DNA of 64,000 bases from Planctomycetota bacterium (GCA_016716265.1 JADJWQ010000006.1:3189501-3253500), one strand, 5' to 3'; shown: positions 16,573 through 25,625, counted from the first letter of the stretch. Program-made: numbers and translations. Notes: generated from the sequence alone by a model not told the origin.

Positions 16573-16934
16573 CACGTGTCGTCCCAATGGCTCGTCAACG
16601 GCCCCGGGAAGAGCTGCCGGCCGCGCCGCACGAGCGCGTCGCGCCCGTCGAACGACCGGAAGTGCGACAGCAGCGCATCGTACACGTCGTATTCGTCGAC
16701 CTGCCGTGCCCACACCGCGAGCGCCGTCTCCGCCCGCGAGTCGCCCTCGTGCCGCTCGCCGAGCGTGCGGCACACCTTGTTCGCGAAGCGGATCGCCTCC
16801 GGCCGGAACGTCTCGGGACGCGCCTCGTCGAGGCGCAGCCCGAGCGCCGCGAGCGCCTCCTCGCGCCAGGCAGCGACGACCTGCGCCAGCGACTCGCCGA
16901 GCAGGATCCGCTCGATCGCCTCGGAGACCTCCAT
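16569..16934 (-). CDS. Conserved-looking 121-residue protein of unknown function
   Basis: Starts at ATG 16934-16932, sharing one base with the purH TGA (TGATG), and ends in TGA 16571-16569 inside the yggS start region. Both junctions suggest translational coupling, so the frame is probably a real gene. The sequence begins MEVSEAIERILLGESLAQVV and ends LTSHWDDTW. It is predicted largely helical and soluble, with a charged centre (ARQVDEYDVYDALLSHFRSF). I do not recognise the family. Lying between a purine synthesis enzyme and a PLP protein, it could be a small cytoplasmic accessory factor, but this is only context. Confidence 0.7.
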   Translation of the reverse strand: MEVSEAIERILLGESLAQVVAAWREEALAALGLRLDEARPETFRPEAIRFANKVCRTLGERHEGDSRAETALAVWARQVDEYDVYDALLSHFRSFDGRDALVRRGRQLFPGPLTSHWDDTW

Positions 16935-18520
16935 CAGTGCCGGAAGTGGCGCACGCCGGTCAGCACCATGGCGACGCCGGCCGCGTCGGCGGCGGCGATC
17001 ACCTCGGGGTCGCGCTTGCTGCCGCCCGGCTGGATCGCCGCGGTGACGCCCGCGTCGATCGCGACCTGCAGACCGTCCGCGAACGGGAAGAACGCATCGG
17101 ACGCGAGGACCGCGCCGCGCGCGCGCTCGCCGGCCTTCTCGCAGGCGATCCGCGCCGAGTCGACGCGGCTCATCTGCCCGGCGCCGACTCCGACGATCGA
17201 CGAGACTCCGCCGTCGCCCGCTCGTGCGAGCAGGATCGCGTTGCTCTTGACGTGCTTGCAGCACACCCACGCGAAGTCGAGCGCGTGGCGCTCGGCCGCG
17301 GTCGGCGCGCGCTTGCCGACGCTGCGCAGCTCGGGCTTCGCGAGACCCGGCAAGTCGGTGTCCTGCACGAGGAAGCCACCGGAGATCATCCGCAGCGCAG
17401 GCCGTGGCTGTGGCTCGGGGAGCCCGCCGAGCGCCAGCACGCGGACGTTCTTGCCCCAGGTCGCGCCCTGCAGGACCTGCAGGGCGGCCGGCGCGATCTG
17501 CGGCGCCACGATCACCTCGAAGAAGGTGCCGCGCTCGACCATCAGCCTCGCGGTCGCCTCGTCGAGCGGCCGATTGGTCGCGACGATCCCGCCGTAGGCG
17601 CTGACCGGGTCGCCGTCGAGCGCCGCGACGAAGGCGCGCGCGGGCTCCGGTGCGACCGCCGCACCGCACGGATTGTTGTGCTTGACGACGACGAACGCCG
17701 GCTCGTCGAACTCGACCGCGAGGCCGAGCGCCGCGTCGGTGTCGAGCAGGTTGTTGTAGCTGAGCTCCTTGCCGGAGAGCTGCTGCGCGCGCGCCAGGTT
17801 CGGCCCGTCCGGGGCGTCCGGGTCGGCGTAGACCGCCGCGCACTGGTGCGGGTTCTCGCCATAGCGAAGGTCGGCGAGCTTGGTGCCGGTGATCGCGAAG
17901 CGCTCGCCGAACGCCGGCTCGTCGGGGGCTCCCGCCCGCTCGGCATCGAACCAGGCGGCGATCGCGGTGTCGTAGGCCGCCGTGTGCGCGAACGCCTTGC
18001 CGGCGAGCCGCCGCGCGAAGTCCTCGGGCAGCCGGCCGCCGTGCGCCTTCAATGCCGCGATCACGCCGGCGTAGTCGGACGGATCGACGACGACGCCGAC
18101 CCAGCGGTGGTTCTTGGCCGCGCTGCGCAGCATCGACGGACCACCGATATCGATGTTCTCGACGATCTCGGCACGCGTGACGCCGGGCCGCCTCGTCGTC
18201 TCGCGGAAGCGGTAGAGATTCACCGCGACGAGGTCGATCGGATCGATTCCGTAGACCTCCATCGCCTCGAGGTCGTCGGGATTGTCGCGCCGCGCCAGGA
18301 TGCCGCCGTGGATGCGCGGGTGCAGGGTCTTGACCCGACCGTCCATCATCTCCGGGAACGCCGTGTAGGCGGAGACCTCGACAGCGGGCACCCCCCCCTC
18401 CTGCAACACGCGGAACGTGCCACCGGTCGAGAGCACGCAGAAGCCGAGCTCGGCCAGCTCGCGGCCGAATTCGACGACGCCGGTCTTGTCGGTGACGGAG
18501 ATCAGGGCTCGTCGGGTCAT
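16934..18520 (-). CDS. purH: Bifunctional AICAR formyltransferase / IMP cyclohydrolase
   Basis: 528 residues, full length. It catalyses the last two steps of IMP synthesis in the cytoplasm. The N-terminal MGS-like cyclohydrolase domain shows ISVTDKTGVVEFGRELAELG, LSTGGTF, GRVKTLHPRIHGGILARR and VNLYRFRET. RSAAKNHRWVGVVVDPSDY leads to the transformylase domain, with LRYGENPHQCAA, LSYNNLLDTDAAL, VVKHNNPCGAAV, GVGAGQMSRVDSARIACEKA and FFPFADGLQVAIDAG. ATG 18520 is preceded by AGGAG at a spacing of about 8 nt. It lies 41 nt after prfB on the same strand and its stop overlaps the next start, so it is probably expressed with orf121 and yggS. Confidence 0.97.
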   Translation of the reverse strand: MTRRALISVTDKTGVVEFGRELAELGFCVLSTGGTFRVLQEGGVPAVEVSAYTAFPEMMDGRVKTLHPRIHGGILARRDNPDDLEAMEVYGIDPIDLVAVNLYRFRETTRRPGVTRAEIVENIDIGGPSMLRSAAKNHRWVGVVVDPSDYAGVIAALKAHGGRLPEDFARRLAGKAFAHTAAYDTAIAAWFDAERAGAPDEPAFGERFAITGTKLADLRYGENPHQCAAVYADPDAPDGPNLARAQQLSGKELSYNNLLDTDAALGLAVEFDEPAFVVVKHNNPCGAAVAPEPARAFVAALDGDPVSAYGGIVATNRPLDEATARLMVERGTFFEVIVAPQIAPAALQVLQGATWGKNVRVLALGGLPEPQPRPALRMISGGFLVQDTDLPGLAKPELRSVGKRAPTAAERHALDFAWVCCKHVKSNAILLARAGDGGVSSIVGVGAGQMSRVDSARIACEKAGERARGAVLASDAFFPFADGLQVAIDAGVTAAIQPGGSKRDPEVIAAADAAGVAMVLTGVRHFRH

Positions 18521-18561
18521 GTCTTCGCTCCTGTCGCCTTCGCTCGCCTCCGAGCCCGCGT

Positions 18562-19663
18562 CTACTTGCGACGGACTCCCTTCAGGTACGCCTCGATGAA
18601 CTCCTGCAGCTCACCACCGAGAACGGCATCCACGTTGGACGTCTCCACGCCGGTGCGCAGGTCCTTCACCATCTGGTAGGGCTGCAGCACGTAGCTGCGG
18701 ATCTGGTTGCCCCAGCTGATCGTGCCGCGGTCGCCGTAGAACTGCGCCAGCTCGGCCTCGCGCTTGGCCTCCTCGAGCTGGTAGAGCTTGGCGCGCAGCG
18801 TCTTCATGGCCTGCGCCTTGTTCTTGTGCTGGCTGCGCTCGTTCTGGCAGCTCACGACGACGCCGGTCGGCAGGTGCGTGATGCGCACGGCGGAGTCGGT
18901 CTTGTTGACGTGCTGCCCACCGGCACCGGACGCGCGGAACGTGTCGATCCGCAGGTCCTTGTCCTCGATCTCGACGTCGATCTCGTCGTCGAGCTCGGGC
19001 ACGACCTCGAGCGACGCGAACGAGGTCTGCCGCCGCGCCTGGCCGTCGAACGGCGAGATGCGCACCAGCCGGTGCACGCCCTGCTCCGCGCGCAGGTTTC
19101 CGTAGGCGTACGGCCCGCGCACGATGAAGGTCACGCTCTTGATGCCGGCCTCCTCCGCGCGCTGGAAGTCGTATTGCTCGACCTCGAAGCCGTTGTCCTC
19201 GGCCCAGCGCACGTACATGCGGAGCAGCATCTCGGCCCAGTCCGACGCATCGACCCCGCCCGCACCGGGGGTGATCGTGCAGATCGCGTTCTTCGCGTCG
19301 TGCTCGCCGCCGAGCATCAGGCGGAACTCGAGGTCGTGCAGCAGCCGGTCGATCTCGGAGTGCGTCTTGTCGAGGTCGGCGTCGACCGCGTCCGGGTCGT
19401 CCTCGCCGAGCTCCGCGAGTACCTCGCCGTCGTCCAAGAGCCGGCGCGCACGGTCGATCGGCTCGACGACCGCACCGAGCTTCTTCTTCTCCAGCACGAT
19501 CGTCTGGGCCCGCTCCGGCTCCTCCCAGAACCCCGGCACCGTCATCCGGTGCTCGATGTCACGCAGCTCACGGAGCTTGGTCTCGTAGTCAAAGACTCAC
19601 CTTGAGCTGACTGACCCGAAGCTCCGCTTGCCGCAGTTTCTCGCGATGCCCGTCGATGTTCAT
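18562..19663 (-). CDS. prfB: Peptide chain release factor 2, expressed by programmed +1 frameshift
   Basis: The first ORF starts at ATG 19663-19661 (MNIDGHREKLRQAEL...) and runs 24 codons to an in-frame TGA at 19591-19589. Shifting +1 at CTT-TGA-C continues into DYETKLRELRDIEHRMTVPG and on to the stop at 18562, giving a 366-residue RF2, the normal length. The catalytic loop SGAGGQHVNKTDSAVRITH contains GGQ, and SPF in VRISPFDGQARRQTSFAS matches the RF2 stop-codon recognition tripeptide. The protein releases peptides at UGA and UAA on the ribosome and controls its own synthesis through the frameshift. purH follows 41 nt downstream. The complete protein is not found in any single frame. Confidence 0.96.
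19588..19603 (-). promoter_or_regulatory. prfB programmed +1 frameshift site
   Basis: Minus-strand sequence AAGGTGAGTCTTTGAC: the slippery CTT (19594-19592), the UGA stop (19591-19589) and the following C match the conserved CUU-UGA-C element. AAGGTGAG three bases upstream is in the place of the stimulating Shine-Dalgarno-like sequence. Low RF2 lets ribosomes pause at UGA and slip +1, which gives autoregulation. Confidence 0.93.
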
Positions 19664-19672
19664 GAACCGGAC

Positions 19673-19678
19673 AGCCTA
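19673..19678 (-). promoter_or_regulatory. Possible -10 hexamer TAGGCT of prfB
   Basis: TAGGCT on the minus strand ends 9 nt before the prfB ATG, and TCGACT lies 17 nt further upstream as a weak -35 candidate. The spacing predicts a leaderless or nearly leaderless transcript, consistent with no Shine-Dalgarno before the ATG. Confidence 0.45.
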
Positions 19679-19732
19679 GGAAGCCGCGCCGTGGAAGTCG
19701 AGAGCGCCGCGTCACGGGCCACGGTGCGTCGT

Positions 19733-21007
19733 TCACCGCGGCGACTCGAGGCGCAGCCAGCCGCCGTCGAAGGTCGCGCGACAGCGCAGCAGCAGGTCGA
19801 CGCCGAGCACGCCGTCGATCGGCGGCCCGTCGTCCTCCGTCGCCCCCGGAGCGTCGCGCGCGACGACGGGCAGCTCGACGCCGGCGAAGCGCGCCGCCGC
19901 GATGTCGAGCGTCAGACCGCGCACGGTGCGCACGGCCACGCTGCGACCGCCGACCGTGCGGACCACGGAGTGATCGGGCTCCGCCCGCGTCGCCCCGCCG
20001 GGCAGCCGCGCGAGCCCGGCCGGGGTCAAGCTCGACCGGCTGGCGCCGGTGTCGAGCACGAACCAATGCCGCGCCGCCTCGATCTTCACCGGCACCAGCA
20101 CGCTCGACCGCGACCGCAGGCACGCGACCGAGCGGGTCGGCGGCAGACCGCGCCGCGGCTCGAGCAAGAGCGAGCCGCGTTCCGGATCGAGCGTGAACCG
20201 GAAGCGCTCCAGCACGTCGAAACCGACCACGCCGCACACGCTCGGCGCGCCGTCGGCGTCGTCCTGCGGCAGCCGCAGGCGCTCGTCCGCCACGATCAGC
20301 GCCGGCACCGTGGCGAGTTCCAGCGTGCCGACGCTCAGGCTCCTCACGACCGTCAGGCGGCCCTCGACGTCACGGCCGGTCGCGTCGCGAGCGTCGATCG
20401 GCGCAGAGTCGGACCGCAGCCCGAGCACGTCTGCGAAGCCGCGCGTCAGCGTCGTCCAGCTCGCGCCGGTGTCGAGCACGAGCGGCGCGTCGCGGTCGCC
20501 GACCCGGCACAGCATGACCGGCGGCCGGCGCGCCAGCAGCGGCAGCTCGGTCGCCGTCGCGGCCGGCTCCGCACGCGCGAATGGCAGCTCCGCGCACAGC
20601 CGGGCGAGCGGTCGACCGCCCCCCTCCGGATCGGCCTGCGCGAGCCAGGTCCGCGCCTCCGCGTAGCGGCCGGCGCGGAACAGCGCGAGACCGAGCCGCC
20701 CGGCGAGCTCCGAGCGCAATTCCGCGTCCTCGCCCGCGAGTTCGACGGCACTCAGCAGGTCGTCGACGGCGTCGACGTCCCGCCATTGCACGCGGTTCAG
20801 CACGGCACCCCACACGAGCAATCCCACGTCGCGCGGGTGACGGGCGCGCGCGTCGCTCAACACCCGCTCCGCGTAGTCGACGTCTCCCACCGCGAGCGCC
20901 GCGCGCATCGCGCTGGCGGCGCCGAGCGGGTCGAGCGCAGCGCCACCCGTCCGCGCGGCGCACCCGGCCAACGCGCAGACGGCGAGCAGCGCCCGACCGC
21001 GGGTCAC
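19733..21007 (-). CDS. Lipoprotein with two retropepsin-like aspartic protease domains
   Basis: 424 residues from GTG 21007-21005, overlapping the stop of the 907-residue lipoprotein by 4 nt (GTGA). The N-terminus MTRGRALLAVCALAGCA has the lipobox LAGC with C16 as the likely lipidated cysteine. A helical, TPR-like stretch follows (about 30-130). Two retropepsin-type domains come next: VLDTGASWTTLTRGF with D179, and FVLDTGASRSSLTPAGLARL with D319. The GVVGFDVLERFRFTLDPERG and GVLGVDLLLRCRATF strands close each domain. Both copies keep the DTGA catalytic triad. Retropepsin-like enzymes usually pair two such domains, so this chain could form an intramolecular dimer in the cell envelope. The substrate is unknown. 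Confidence 0.85.
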   Translation of the reverse strand: MTRGRALLAVCALAGCAARTGGAALDPLGAASAMRAALAVGDVDYAERVLSDARARHPRDVGLLVWGAVLNRVQWRDVDAVDDLLSAVELAGEDAELRSELAGRLGLALFRAGRYAEARTWLAQADPEGGGRPLARLCAELPFARAEPAATATELPLLARRPPVMLCRVGDRDAPLVLDTGASWTTLTRGFADVLGLRSDSAPIDARDATGRDVEGRLTVVRSLSVGTLELATVPALIVADERLRLPQDDADGAPSVCGVVGFDVLERFRFTLDPERGSLLLEPRRGLPPTRSVACLRSRSSVLVPVKIEAARHWFVLDTGASRSSLTPAGLARLPGGATRAEPDHSVVRTVGGRSVAVRTVRGLTLDIAAARFAGVELPVVARDAPGATEDDGPPIDGVLGVDLLLRCRATFDGGWLRLESPR

Positions 21008-23727
21008 GGCACGAGCTCCAGGCCCAGCTCGACCGCGGAGACGGCGCCGACGACCTTCTCGTCGGCGCCGATCGAGATCCACCGCGCGACCGCCGCCTGG
21101 TACGGGCCGAGCGCCTGTCGGTTCAGCGTCTCGCCACGCACGCGCGTCGCCTCGACGCGCAGCCGGTAGCTGCCGGCGCTGAGCAGCTCGGGACCGTCGG
21201 GCAGCGGCGCGAACGTGAAGTGCGTCGCATCGCCGGGCAGCACCACGGTCCAGGTGCGCAGCGTGTCGTCGGACGTCCGCGAGAGCGTCAGCACCTGGTA
21301 CAGCGCGCCGGGCGGTGGCTCGAGGTCGATCGCGAAGCCGGCCACCGGCACGCTCGCGCCCGGCAGCGGAGCGACGACGCGCGGCAACGGCAGCAGCGGC
21401 GCGCGCGGCGCCGGCTGGTCGGCCTGCAGTCGGAACACGCCGCGCTGCTCGCGCACGAGCGTGGCGTCCGCGACGCGCGCGACGACCACGGCGAGGAAGC
21501 GGGCGCCGCGGAGCCGCCCGGCGAACGGCGGCAGCGCCAGTTCGGCGTCATTGCCGACCGCCCCGACCTGCGCGAGTCGACGGCCGATCTCGAACAGGCG
21601 CCGGTCGGCGAGCTCGGCCGCGAGATCGAGCGCGAACGCGTCGAGCGGCACCGCCGCGTCGCGACCGAGGAACAGGTCGGGCAGCACGATCCGCTGGTCG
21701 AAGCTCGCGAGTTGGGCCAGCTCGATCGTCTGCACGCGCGTGCGATCCAGCGGCGGGTCGGGGACGAGCGCGAGCTGCGCTGCCATCAGCCGGTCGGCGG
21801 CATCGCGATCGCCGGTCAACGCGACCAGCCCGCCGTGCGGCGCAGGGACGCCGATCACGAACTCACGGGCGCCGGCGGTCGGCTCGAGCGGACGCGGCAC
21901 GTCGACGCGCAGCGGCTCGTCGCGCAGCGCGCGGTCGAGCCAGTCCTCGGCGACCCCGACCGGCTGCGTCGACACCACGACGTCGCTGCCGCCCGCCGGC
22001 GCGGTCCCGGCGAGCAGCGCGTGCGGCGCGAACGACCCGAGCGGCTCGCGCACGGCCCGCAGCAGCGGCGCCTCGAGGCGCCCCGTCGTCACGCCGCGCG
22101 CCGTGAACGCACTGAGCAGGGTGCGGCCGCCCGCACTGGTCTCGACCGCGACCGTCGCATCGCTGTCCGGGCCGAGCTGCATGCGCGGCACGAACGTCCG
22201 CGACGCCTCGTACAGCCGCTCGTGGTCGCCCTCGCCGTAGCGGCGGTAGGCGATCGCCCCGTCGATCAGACCGCCCCCGATCGCATCCGCGACCCAGACG
22301 CGAGTCACGCGGCCACCGGGAGCCCACGGCTCCTGACGCGTGAACAGGCGATAGTCGACGACGCGCTCGCGCGCTGGCACCCACGCGAAGCCCTCGGCCA
22401 TGCGGACGTCGTATTGCCGCTGCGGATCGGGGCGCGCGCGCACGAACGACACGAACCCCGCCGGGACATCGACGAGATCCGCGCGCGCGACTCCGTCGGA
22501 GATCGCCAGCTCGGACCACAGCTGCTCGGTCGAGCTGATCGCGATCGTCGTCCACGGGTCACCCGCGCCGCGCGAGACGCTCAGCAGGCGCGTCGGCGTG
22601 ACGAGCACGGCGTCGAGCTCGACGTCGCCGACGGCGACCGTGCCGCCCGGCAGCGCGGTGATCCGACGCGTCGTGGAGCGCGCCTCGCGGTAGCGCGACC
22701 CCTGCACGAGCAGATCGAGCTCGCGCGGCACGCCGGCCGCGTCCGCCGCGGCGACCTCGCGCAGCTCGAAGCGCCCGCCGGGGCCGACCCGCGCGAAGCG
22801 GTCGCCGGCGCGGACCAGCACGTCGGACAGCGCCTCGGTCGCGCCCGGCGAGACGATGCGCCCGGCGACGGTGGTGGTCGCCGCGGCCGCGATCGCGAAC
22901 GTGTAGAGACCGCCGTGGGCGACCGCGCCGGCCGCGACGTCGATGCGCTGGCCGTCGGACGACACGACGCCGTCGGCGACGCGACGCCAGTCACCGGTCA
23001 CCGGATCGGTCGCCCGCAGCTCGCAGGTCGCACCGGCGGACAGACCGAGTTCATTGGGCATCGACAGCGCCGCCGCCGGCTCGAGCCGCAGCGCGAGCGG
23101 CTCGATCGCTACCGCGCGACCACACAGGACCGGGCCGGACGACCCGTCGAGCCACTGCGGCGGCGCCCGATCCGCCGGCAGCGCGCCGGTGCGCACCGCG
23201 AGCGCCGCGTCGCCGGCGCCGGCCCGCGCGACCCGCGTGCCCGCGCCGATCGTCAAGACCGCGCCCGACCAGCCGCTGTCGTCGAGCGTGATGGTCGACG
23301 TCACCGTCCCGACCTCGAGGACGCGCTCGCTGCTGCCGGCGAGGTCCGGCAGGAACGCGACGAACGGCAGCTCCTCGATCGGCGCGCCGGGCGCCGAGAA
23401 CCGGATCGAGCCGAAGCGGTCGCCGGCGGTCGCGGTCGCCGTGCTCGCGTCGATCTCGATCGTCACGGCCGGACCGACGGCGGCCGGCACGTCCGCGCGC
23501 CCGTTGCGGCCCGTCGACGCCGCTCCGGCGATCGAGCCGGCGACCGGGCCGGCGACCGCGACCAGGGCATTGCAGACCGGCCGGTCGGCGGCGTCGCGCA
23601 CCGCGACGACGTAGGTCGGCGTCGACAGATAGGGGATGTCGGGACCGATGTCGCTCCCGCTGCCGGTGCACGCGGCAGCGAGGCCGACCAGAGCGACGAG
23701 TGCGGTGCGCCGCCCCCACGCTCGCAC
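21004..23727 (-). CDS. Large lipoprotein, multi-domain, unknown function
   Basis: 907 residues from GTG 23727-23725, which gives MRAWGRRTALVALVGLAAAC, a signal peptide with lipobox LAAAC (C20). An alternative TTG at 23763-23761 overlaps the previous TGA by 4 nt, so the true start may be 12 codons upstream. The first half is made of beta-sandwich pieces with carboxypeptidase-regulatory-like strands (GRIVSPGATEALSDVLVRAG, GPGGRFELREVAAAD). The second half has longer unfamiliar segments, for example LDAFALDLAAELADRRLFEI, and ends with a fibronectin-like domain. I see no catalytic motif. It probably sits in the envelope with the retropepsin lipoprotein encoded directly after it. Confidence 0.75.
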   Translation of the reverse strand: MRAWGRRTALVALVGLAAACTGSGSDIGPDIPYLSTPTYVVAVRDAADRPVCNALVAVAGPVAGSIAGAASTGRNGRADVPAAVGPAVTIEIDASTATATAGDRFGSIRFSAPGAPIEELPFVAFLPDLAGSSERVLEVGTVTSTITLDDSGWSGAVLTIGAGTRVARAGAGDAALAVRTGALPADRAPPQWLDGSSGPVLCGRAVAIEPLALRLEPAAALSMPNELGLSAGATCELRATDPVTGDWRRVADGVVSSDGQRIDVAAGAVAHGGLYTFAIAAAATTTVAGRIVSPGATEALSDVLVRAGDRFARVGPGGRFELREVAAADAAGVPRELDLLVQGSRYREARSTTRRITALPGGTVAVGDVELDAVLVTPTRLLSVSRGAGDPWTTIAISSTEQLWSELAISDGVARADLVDVPAGFVSFVRARPDPQRQYDVRMAEGFAWVPARERVVDYRLFTRQEPWAPGGRVTRVWVADAIGGGLIDGAIAYRRYGEGDHERLYEASRTFVPRMQLGPDSDATVAVETSAGGRTLLSAFTARGVTTGRLEAPLLRAVREPLGSFAPHALLAGTAPAGGSDVVVSTQPVGVAEDWLDRALRDEPLRVDVPRPLEPTAGAREFVIGVPAPHGGLVALTGDRDAADRLMAAQLALVPDPPLDRTRVQTIELAQLASFDQRIVLPDLFLGRDAAVPLDAFALDLAAELADRRLFEIGRRLAQVGAVGNDAELALPPFAGRLRGARFLAVVVARVADATLVREQRGVFRLQADQPAPRAPLLPLPRVVAPLPGASVPVAGFAIDLEPPPGALYQVLTLSRTSDDTLRTWTVVLPGDATHFTFAPLPDGPELLSAGSYRLRVEATRVRGETLNRQALGPYQAAVARWISIGADEKVVGAVSAVELGLELVP

Positions 23728-23759
23728 GCGCGGGCCGCGGCCGGTGGTCGCTCCCCGCG

Positions 23760-24383
23760 TCAACGCAGCAGCGCCTCGACGCGCGCGTCGATCGTGCCGA
23801 AGTGCTTGCGCGCCTCGGTGACCACCTGCTCCATACGCGCGAGCGTCGCGCGCGCCTGCTCGCGGTCGTGCAGGAACGCCGCATTGATGCGCACGAGCAG
23901 CTCCGCCGAGCGGCACGCCGCGAACAGCAACGATGCGGCGGTGCCGAGGTCGGCGAGGATGTTCCGGCCGACCGCCTCGGTGACCGTAGCCATCGCCTCG
24001 AGCGCATCGCGGACCAGGTGGGCGAGCTCCTCGGGCACGACCATCGCGCCGGCGAGGCCCTCCTGGATCGCGCGCGAGCGCACGACCTTCTGCTCGTCGG
24101 TGTCGTGCGGGAGCTTGTAGGCCGCCGCGACGCGCTCGAACGAGGCCATGTCGCGCTCGACCATCGGCAGCAGCAGGGACGCGCTGCGCTCGATCCTGGT
24201 CAGCGCTTCCGCGAGCGCCGGCTCGAGCTCCGGGGCGGACTTCCGCCCCTTCGTGAAGCGCAGCACCATCGTCAGCAACGCGGCCCCCATCGCACCCGCG
24301 CAGGAGGCCGCCGCTCCCCCACCGGGGGTCGGGGTGCGCGCACCGAGCGCGTCGACGAACTCGCGGAATGGCGCGTCGATCAT
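23760..24383 (-). CDS. Cyclodeaminase/cyclohydrolase family protein (FTCD C-terminal type)
   Basis: 207 residues from ATG 24383-24381, beginning MIDAPFREFVDALGARTPTP. The GARTPTPGGGAAASCAGAMG stretch is the signature of the all-helical formiminotetrahydrofolate cyclodeaminase fold, and the length matches stand-alone members. The expected reaction is conversion of 5-formimino-THF to 5,10-methenyl-THF or a related folate step in the cytoplasm. No formiminotransferase domain is present in the window. The TGA at 23762-23760 lies within a possible TTG start of the lipoprotein gene, so the three genes could be co-transcribed although their predicted cell locations differ. Confidence 0.85.
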   Translation of the reverse strand: MIDAPFREFVDALGARTPTPGGGAAASCAGAMGAALLTMVLRFTKGRKSAPELEPALAEALTRIERSASLLLPMVERDMASFERVAAAYKLPHDTDEQKVVRSRAIQEGLAGAMVVPEELAHLVRDALEAMATVTEAVGRNILADLGTAASLLFAACRSAELLVRINAAFLHDREQARATLARMEQVVTEARKHFGTIDARVEALLR

Positions 24384-24453
24384 GCGGGGAGTGTCGCGCC
24401 GCCGGACGGGGAACACAACGGCGCGGCGCCCCGGCGGCGGGCGGTGGGTCCCG

Positions 24454-25518
24454 TCAACGATCGCCGAGCTCGAGGACGAGGCCGTCCGTCAGCACGATGC
24501 GCGGCGCGCCGTCGTAAAGCACTCCCTGCCCGAACAGCCGCACGCCGACGAGGTTCGCGTCGTTCGGGATGTCGAGCGCGAGACGTGCGGCCCGGCCGGA
24601 GTTCGCCCAGGCGGTCGGTGGCGTGAACGGGAAAGCGCGCGCGGCCGGATCCAGCAGATACTCGCCCGGCCCGCCGGCAGGCCCGAGACCGAAGATCGGC
24701 GTGCCGCAGCTACCGGAGCCGCGGAGCGCGAGCATGAGCTGCGCGAACGATCCCTGCGGCTGCAGCGGCGTCTCGCCGTTGGGATCGCCCGCCAGCAGCT
24801 CGAAACGCTGACCGACGATCGGACGCGACCGCTCGCGCGCGCTCAGCGGGAGCGCGAGGTTCTCGCCCTGGAACGGCTGCCGGTAGACGTGGACCCGGTC
24901 GATCATGAAACCGTTCGACCGGCCCGACACGCGGATCTCGTTGACGCCGCGGTTCATCGGGTACTGCACGATGCCGTGGCCGGGATCGAAGCGGAAATGC
25001 CAGTTCCATCGCCCGGAGATGCCGACCAGGTTCGAGTAGCACTTGATCCAGCTCGAGCCATTGACGCTCAGCCAGCAGTCGTTCTCCTCCGACGGATCCG
25101 GATGGTCGTGCCGATTGTGGATGCGGACCTGATAGGTGCCCGGATCGTCGATCCACACCCGGTAGGTCAGGATGCCATTGCCGGGCGAGCTGAAGTAGTT
25201 CGGGCCGATCCAGCGGTAGTAGCCCTGTCCGGAGAAGCCGGCGCGATCCGACTGGAGGGCCCAGCCGTTGACCGCCGGCGTGCTCTCGATCTCGAAGGCG
25301 ACGAAGTCGTTCGCGTCGGCGCGCCAGACCGTCGGTGTCGTCACCACCGGCACGAGGCTGCCGGCCGGAGCCGGGTGCGTGCACCCGCGACGGATCGTGA
25401 CGGCGGCGTCGGTGGATTGCGCGCGCGGGGCCGTGGGGACGGCGAGCAGCGCGGCGAGGGCGACGAGCGACGAGACGAGGCGTGGAATGGCGCAGGACGC
25501 CACGGACATGCGGAACAC
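24454..25518 (-). CDS. Secreted protein with a carbohydrate-binding-like domain
   Basis: 354 residues. The start is decided by AGGAG nine nt before GTG 25518-25516; the ATG four codons later is too far from it. The signal peptide is MFRMSVAS... ending TAPRAQS. Residues from about 35 to 210 hold a beta-sandwich with ADANDFVAFEIE, YYRWIGPNYFSSPGNGILTY, VWIDDPGTYQVRIHNRHDHP and FMIDRVHVYRQPFQ, in the style of CBM-like domains that precede glycosidases, but no catalytic domain follows. The last 90 residues (FTPPTAWANSGRAARLALDI, LVGVRLFGQGVLYDGAP) match the C-terminal module shared by other secreted proteins here. It is probably surface-bound. Confidence 0.8.
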   Translation of the reverse strand: MFRMSVASCAIPRLVSSLVALAALLAVPTAPRAQSTDAAVTIRRGCTHPAPAGSLVPVVTTPTVWRADANDFVAFEIESTPAVNGWALQSDRAGFSGQGYYRWIGPNYFSSPGNGILTYRVWIDDPGTYQVRIHNRHDHPDPSEENDCWLSVNGSSWIKCYSNLVGISGRWNWHFRFDPGHGIVQYPMNRGVNEIRVSGRSNGFMIDRVHVYRQPFQGENLALPLSARERSRPIVGQRFELLAGDPNGETPLQPQGSFAQLMLALRGSGSCGTPIFGLGPAGGPGEYLLDPAARAFPFTPPTAWANSGRAARLALDIPNDANLVGVRLFGQGVLYDGAPRIVLTDGLVLELGDR

Positions 25519-25612
25519 GATGCGATTCTCCTGGGGCACGCTCGCCCGGGGGGGGGCGGCGAGTCGGGGTGGGGCGCGCGGCCACTGGCGCGACGACGCG
25601 CGGCGAGAGGAT

Positions 25613-25625
25613 GCGTAGCCTACGC
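25613..25625 (-). promoter_or_regulatory. Palindrome GCGTAGGCTACGC with possible -10 hexamer
   Basis: A perfect 13-nt palindrome (GCGTAG-G-CTACGC on the minus strand) includes TAGGCT at 25622-25617, about 98 nt before the start of the 24454-25518 gene. It could be a -10 element, an operator, or both. The remaining gap to 25725 shows nothing else. Confidence 0.35.

Noticed and set aside
14948..18679. A 1243-codon plus-strand open frame opposite yggS, purH and part of prfB
   Set aside because: The minus-strand genes are unmistakable and this frame is their antisense shadow, with no recognisable protein.
20581..24120. A 1179-codon plus-strand frame opposite the lipoprotein genes
   Set aside because: Arginine-rich text with no domain; the minus strand has signal peptides, lipoboxes and DTGA motifs.
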